From assembly GCA_008360955.1 (NCBI GenBank), contig LUCM01003976.1, forward strand, positions 20,907-84,906: a stretch of DNA of 64,000 bases, written 5' to 3'. How positions within the stretch are numbered: the first letter of the stretch is position 1; each line of letters starts with the position of its first letter. The DNA is from Fasciolopsis buskii. Lineage: Eukaryota; Platyhelminthes; Trematoda; Plagiorchiida; Fasciolidae. The notes beneath the pieces were generated by a model. That model did no database searches. It was not told where the DNA came from and saw nothing but the letters and a program-made list of their open reading frames with translations. Shown here piece after piece: positions 60,501-64,000 of the stretch. The position numbers and the translations under genes were made by a program.

Positions 60501-60551
60501 AGTGGTTGTCGAATCTACATTTTGCATAAGAAGAAGACTAAACGTGTTTAC
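60501..60551 (-). CDS. Candidate duplicated symmetric exon
   Basis: Minus-strand homologue of the 60199-60246 exon, ending NVDSTTT plus G before the identical donor context GTGAGTTACCATG. With an acceptor at ATGAG it is 51 nt and phase 1 at both ends. A stronger acceptor, TTATCTAG, lies further upstream but gives a stop in that phase. May be a decayed exon duplicate. Confidence 0.3.
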
Positions 60552-61828
60552 TCATGTAGGCACAAAATTCTAGATAAGAGAAATAGGAAAGGCTGACAAT
60601 TCGGCACGTGACATTTTATCGGCTTTAATGGGTTTTGCTTTCGAGTGACCTGGCAGAATGATGATCATTTTACCTGGTTTTCTGATTCAGTGAAATTTGA
60701 AATTTTTATGGCCTCGCTTATAGTTCTGGTCACTGCTTGGATGCGGTGTGATAACCATACCGCACAGCAACATTTCGGAAATATTACTCTCTAAATCCAA
60801 ACAAATCCGTGGTACTCATGAGAATTACGGTTTTGAAAAATACATCCGTCGAAGTTATCCTAGGCCATCGTCATCGGTTATCATTTCTTGTAGATCGATT
60901 AAAAGTTTTGCGATGTTAGTAGGAATAAATACTCAATTTTATTGGCGGGAATTTGTCATATACGTGCCAAGAAACGGCAGAAAAAGGGATAATACTCTGC
61001 TCGCAGAAGTATCGGGTTAAATTATCTGCAAATGTTTATTTTGTTGCTAACTTTCACGGTATGGATAGCTATCGATTTCTATGGGCTTTAGTGTAGCGTG
61101 TATTATTTGTTACTTTCGTTCAGTTTCAGATAATTCGAATAATGATGAATGATTTTCGAAGAATCACGCGATATCATGGTTAACGAAGCAGGTGCGAATC
61201 CAATGTGAAGCGGAATTCTTTCGGAGCTGAGTGGACAGCTTCCATCCAACGGTAATTAATGAGATCGACATTAAAGTCTCAGTAAACAGCTATTCAACAT
61301 AGCAATGGTTTTCGTAGATCCCGATTAAATGAATATCGATTTAAAACTGTTGAACAGACCAGTAAGCACATTTATATATGCCGCAGATTTTGTGGATTGA
61401 AAGAATAAAAGCGTTACAAATGGAGTTGACTTGAGGACGAATCAGGAAACACTGCATTGAAAATGAACTGGCACTCATCAATCCAGGCAAACTTAGAATA
61501 ATTTTTGCGTGATTCTTTTTTGTTTTCATCTACTGTTCCTGCCTGGAATAGCGATCAAGTGAAGGTGAGCCTTGTCCGAACTTAGCTGATGCTAGTTTAC
61601 AGTTCAGGTCCACGACATGAAAGTGAAGCTAATTTTTGGAGCTCCAGCTCATTATAAAATTCAATTTCCTTACTGCATTAAAATTTATTTCACTGTAGTG
61701 TTGACGAAAACAACTGTGAGATAGAAAATTATATCTTCACACGGCTAGATGGCAGCCTTTTCAAAACTTTACGCCGTGACTAGTAATTGGCGAGGTTGCA
61801 TTACACATTAAAACTGGTAATCATTTAC

Positions 61829-61846
61829 CTAGGTGTTGTTCACACA
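61829..61846 (-). CDS. Weak 18-nt micro-exon candidate
   Basis: The minus-strand segment after CTTAACAG and before GTAAATG, 18 nt, phase 1 at both ends, would read VCEQHL plus G. Splice sites are only fair and the peptide does not resemble the others. Confidence 0.15.
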   Translation of the reverse strand, partial: CVNNT

Positions 61847-62820
61847 CTGTTAAGATTCGGGTGAATAGAAGTTATTGGAATTTGCCTGCAATTTCAGACG
61901 GCTACTCAAGAAAATGTACCCCTGAATTTCTTTGAAGAATCGCTGATTTAGAAACGCAACTGACTACCGAAAATTATAACTCTAGGTTGCTTGGCTTTTA
62001 TCTCATGCTATCATCATATTCGGCATTAAGTTATTTCTGGGGAAAATCTTGTATCTTTTATTTTGTTAGGTTGATTACACAAATGCTACCTCTCACGGTT
62101 TGTTATTTGTTTGACATAAACATTTTCAGATGTAAATATTTTCCTGTGATTCCTCTCAATCAGTGCTCAGTTTTCAAAGCCTCAATATCTTGTATTTCTT
62201 GCATTCAACCAAGAGTTCCTTCCCAGCGCACCGGCGAGTGATCGGAAGGCATTAACCGCATTCACGACTTTTAATCTTCCTATCTCTAACGGGAGTGACG
62301 AAGAAAGGTGGTATGCATTTTTCAAGCAATCTGCTTTTCGTCGTTTAACTCTGAGATAGAACTACTTTCTACAAGAATAATGAATGAAGATCGCCTGAGT
62401 TCTTTGACTAACCTAGTGTTGTAAATGGCAGTTATCAAAATTAGGATGAAATTTAGAACAGGGCGAGAAAAACCGTCTCACTCTCTTGCACTGTGCAATA
62501 ATATCTCCACAAATATAAAAACCTAGTTTCTAGGGAACTGTTCAGAATACCGGTAACTTATGGCTGCTGAGTGGCTGGAGTTGATTTGACGTGTGCAATA
62601 GATATACGAAGCAGTCCAGTGTTGCAGAATCAATGAATTGTTTAATAATAGTGCGAAATGATTTTACCATTCATATGATTTGGATGTCGATATTCTGGAC
62701 TAAAAGAACTGTCGATACACGGGCTTCACTAAATTTCACAATGATTTTTTGACTGGCGGACTGAGAACTGATAAAAGTTGATTCAGATTTATTAGGAATA
62801 TTCTGGTATTTGAATTTCAG

Positions 62821-63046
62821 TGAGTATGGACGTGTGGAAAATGCTGTTATTAAATTATCAAGCGAATGTCATGCTACTGACACTCCACGTATGCGTCGCC
62901 CGTTACAAATCGCATATGCGTTAACACTCATTCCGAATAATACATGTGTCATTTGTCGTCTATGTCATACTTGGTTTCATGCCCATGAAAACAAACAACT
63001 GAGAATGACTGTGTGTGAACATTCACGCGCCAAAATAACATTGTGA
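62821..63046 (+). CDS. Possible C-terminal exon, Cys/His-rich protein
   Basis: An acceptor GGTATTTGAATTTCAG precedes about 75 open codons in phase 2, ending at TGA: EYGRVENAVIKLSSEC, RMRRPLQIAYALTLIP, NTCVICRLCHTWFHAHE and CEHSRAKITL. The Cys/His spacing looks protein-like and could bind metal, but I do not recognise the family and found no upstream exon. It lies within the putative first intron of the minus-strand gene. Confidence 0.35.
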
Positions 63047-63138
63047 ATACCGTGCGGCATTTTCCGGAAAACAATTTGATAAGATCTACCCACTCCCTTT
63101 TTGACGAAATGCACAAAATCAGTGATAATTAAGCTCAC

Positions 63139-63202
63139 CTGTTGAACTGCTCTGAGAAGACACCGCGCAAATTAGCAGAAACAAAACCAAGAAAGATTTC
63201 AT
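63139..63202 (-). CDS. Candidate secreted micro-exon-type gene, exon 1 (signal peptide)
   Basis: On the minus strand an ATG at 63202 opens MKSFLVLFLLICAVSSQSSS, a textbook signal peptide (Lys, hydrophobic core, small residues before Gln), then T and one base before the donor GTGAGC. Phase is 1. Several downstream minus-strand segments (60551, 60246, 58412, 58190, 57153) begin in phase 1, have lengths divisible by 3 and mostly end with Gly's first base before GTGAGT/GTGAGC. That design, a signal-peptide exon plus tiny symmetric exons, is the hallmark of flatworm micro-exon genes, whose products are secreted. The joined product would be Ser/Thr-rich. Transcript evidence is lacking, so each exon is provisional. 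Confidence 0.45.
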
Positions 63203-63255
63203 GGTTTTCCGAACGTCGATCTGCTACTTCTGACCCCAGCAACATGTTCCAGCTA

Positions 63256-63262
63256 TTATATA
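63256..63262 (-). promoter_or_regulatory. TATA-like box of the minus-strand candidate gene
   Basis: TATATAA on the minus strand lies 54-60 nt upstream of the ATG at 63202, which would give a 5' leader of about 25 nt. Confidence 0.35.
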
Positions 63263-63363
63263 TCTTGAACGTGGTCACGATCCCATTGGCTCAGAGTATC
63301 GTATCACGAGATACTTCACAATGCCTGTTCGTTTCGCACCATGTAATCTTTGGAATGCAGTAA

Positions 63364-64000
63364 TTCAGGAAGAAAAAATATGGTATCCACATCAATGAAC
63401 AAACACTGTAATCATCCTATCTGTTATTCTTGTTTACAATAGTGTCATAAAATCATCAAACTGAACACATATCTGTTTGAGTGAATCGTGTCAGTATAGT
63501 TCCCGCCGAGTTGGATGGAAAAGATGAGATCTACATGAGTTAGAACGAAAGTATGCACAACGAGAGATGCTAACCATGTCTAGATTTGCTTCACCCAGCC
63601 AAAAACGGCAGATGGGTGAAAATGCATACAATTTTTTTCTCATTGACACTGCCATCGTTCTTTGGTAAGAATTTATCACGCGTTTGGTTGCACTAAAGGG
63701 GATGAGTATCAATTTAAGACGGTGTAAAAGCAACAACATTGAATGCTTCATTAGTTTCCTAAAGTTAGGGCGCTCATAGTCAGCGAATACTTATAGATTT
63801 TCTCGTGAAAATTGACTGAAAATCACAGTCGACTCGTTTTTGGTGAATTGTTTATCATAATAAATCCTCTCGGATCTAATCTTCTGCCGCCTTTGGAACT
63901 AGAACAGACCTGGTGATCAAACTGAAGCTAATTTCCAAAAGTTGGCTTCACGGTTATAGAGATTTAAATGAAATTTCATCATTGGGTTAACGTGTTCTGT
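63364..64000. other. Right-hand edge, no feature recognised
   Basis: AT-rich DNA upstream of the candidate minus-strand gene. Only short fortuitous frames. Confidence 0.4.

Overview
The window is eukaryotic nuclear DNA, most probably from a digenean flatworm (trematode). The evidence is split genes with GT-AG introns up to 7.7 kb, intergenic DNA dominated by decayed Ty3/gypsy, LINE and Penelope-like elements of the kind common in trematodes, and a hammerhead-ribozyme satellite built like the Smα family of Schistosoma. By eye the base composition looks less AT-rich than Schistosoma, so I do not name a species.

Layout. (1) 1-14.6 kb: the 3' part of an RNF103 (KF1)-like ER-membrane RING-H2 ubiquitin ligase gene on the + strand. 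I reconstruct three exons (3224-3275, 4094-4484, 12202-14614) with matching phases. Its introns hold two antisense Ty3/gypsy wrecks and several LINE copies, one LINE lying inside a gypsy element. (2) 15.7-27.2 kb: a duplicated block. Each copy has about 1.6 kb of unique DNA, a head-to-head pair of ribozyme units, a tandem array of about 390-bp units carrying a hammerhead ribozyme and tRNA-like A/B boxes, and the start of a Penelope-like element (PLE). (3) 26.6-31 kb: the rest of that PLE (RT, then GIY-YIG), partly duplicated, followed by fossil ribozyme units. (4) 31.9-42.3 kb: a complete four-exon TAF11 gene (TFIID subunit, histone fold), with an antisense PLE, an LTR-like repeat and a LINE remnant in intron 1. 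(5) 44-46 kb: an antisense LINE and a second copy of the LTR-like repeat. (6) 46-64 kb: mostly featureless DNA. On its minus strand, from 63.2 to 57.1 kb, I see a signal-peptide exon followed by very short exons in multiples of 3 nt with good splice sites. This looks like a candidate micro-exon gene for a secreted Ser/Thr-rich protein.

RNF103 and TAF11 are unrelated housekeeping genes lying in tandem on one strand. The most notable system is the hammerhead/Pol III-box satellite joined directly to a PLE.

Caution on assembly quality: there are two 25-N gaps and one single-N gap, each beside a direct duplication. The arrays at 17.4-20.9 kb and 23.2-26.2 kb are full of single-base indels, and 23.8-26.2 kb is barely recognisable. 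Several duplications are therefore probably assembly or gap-filling artefacts.
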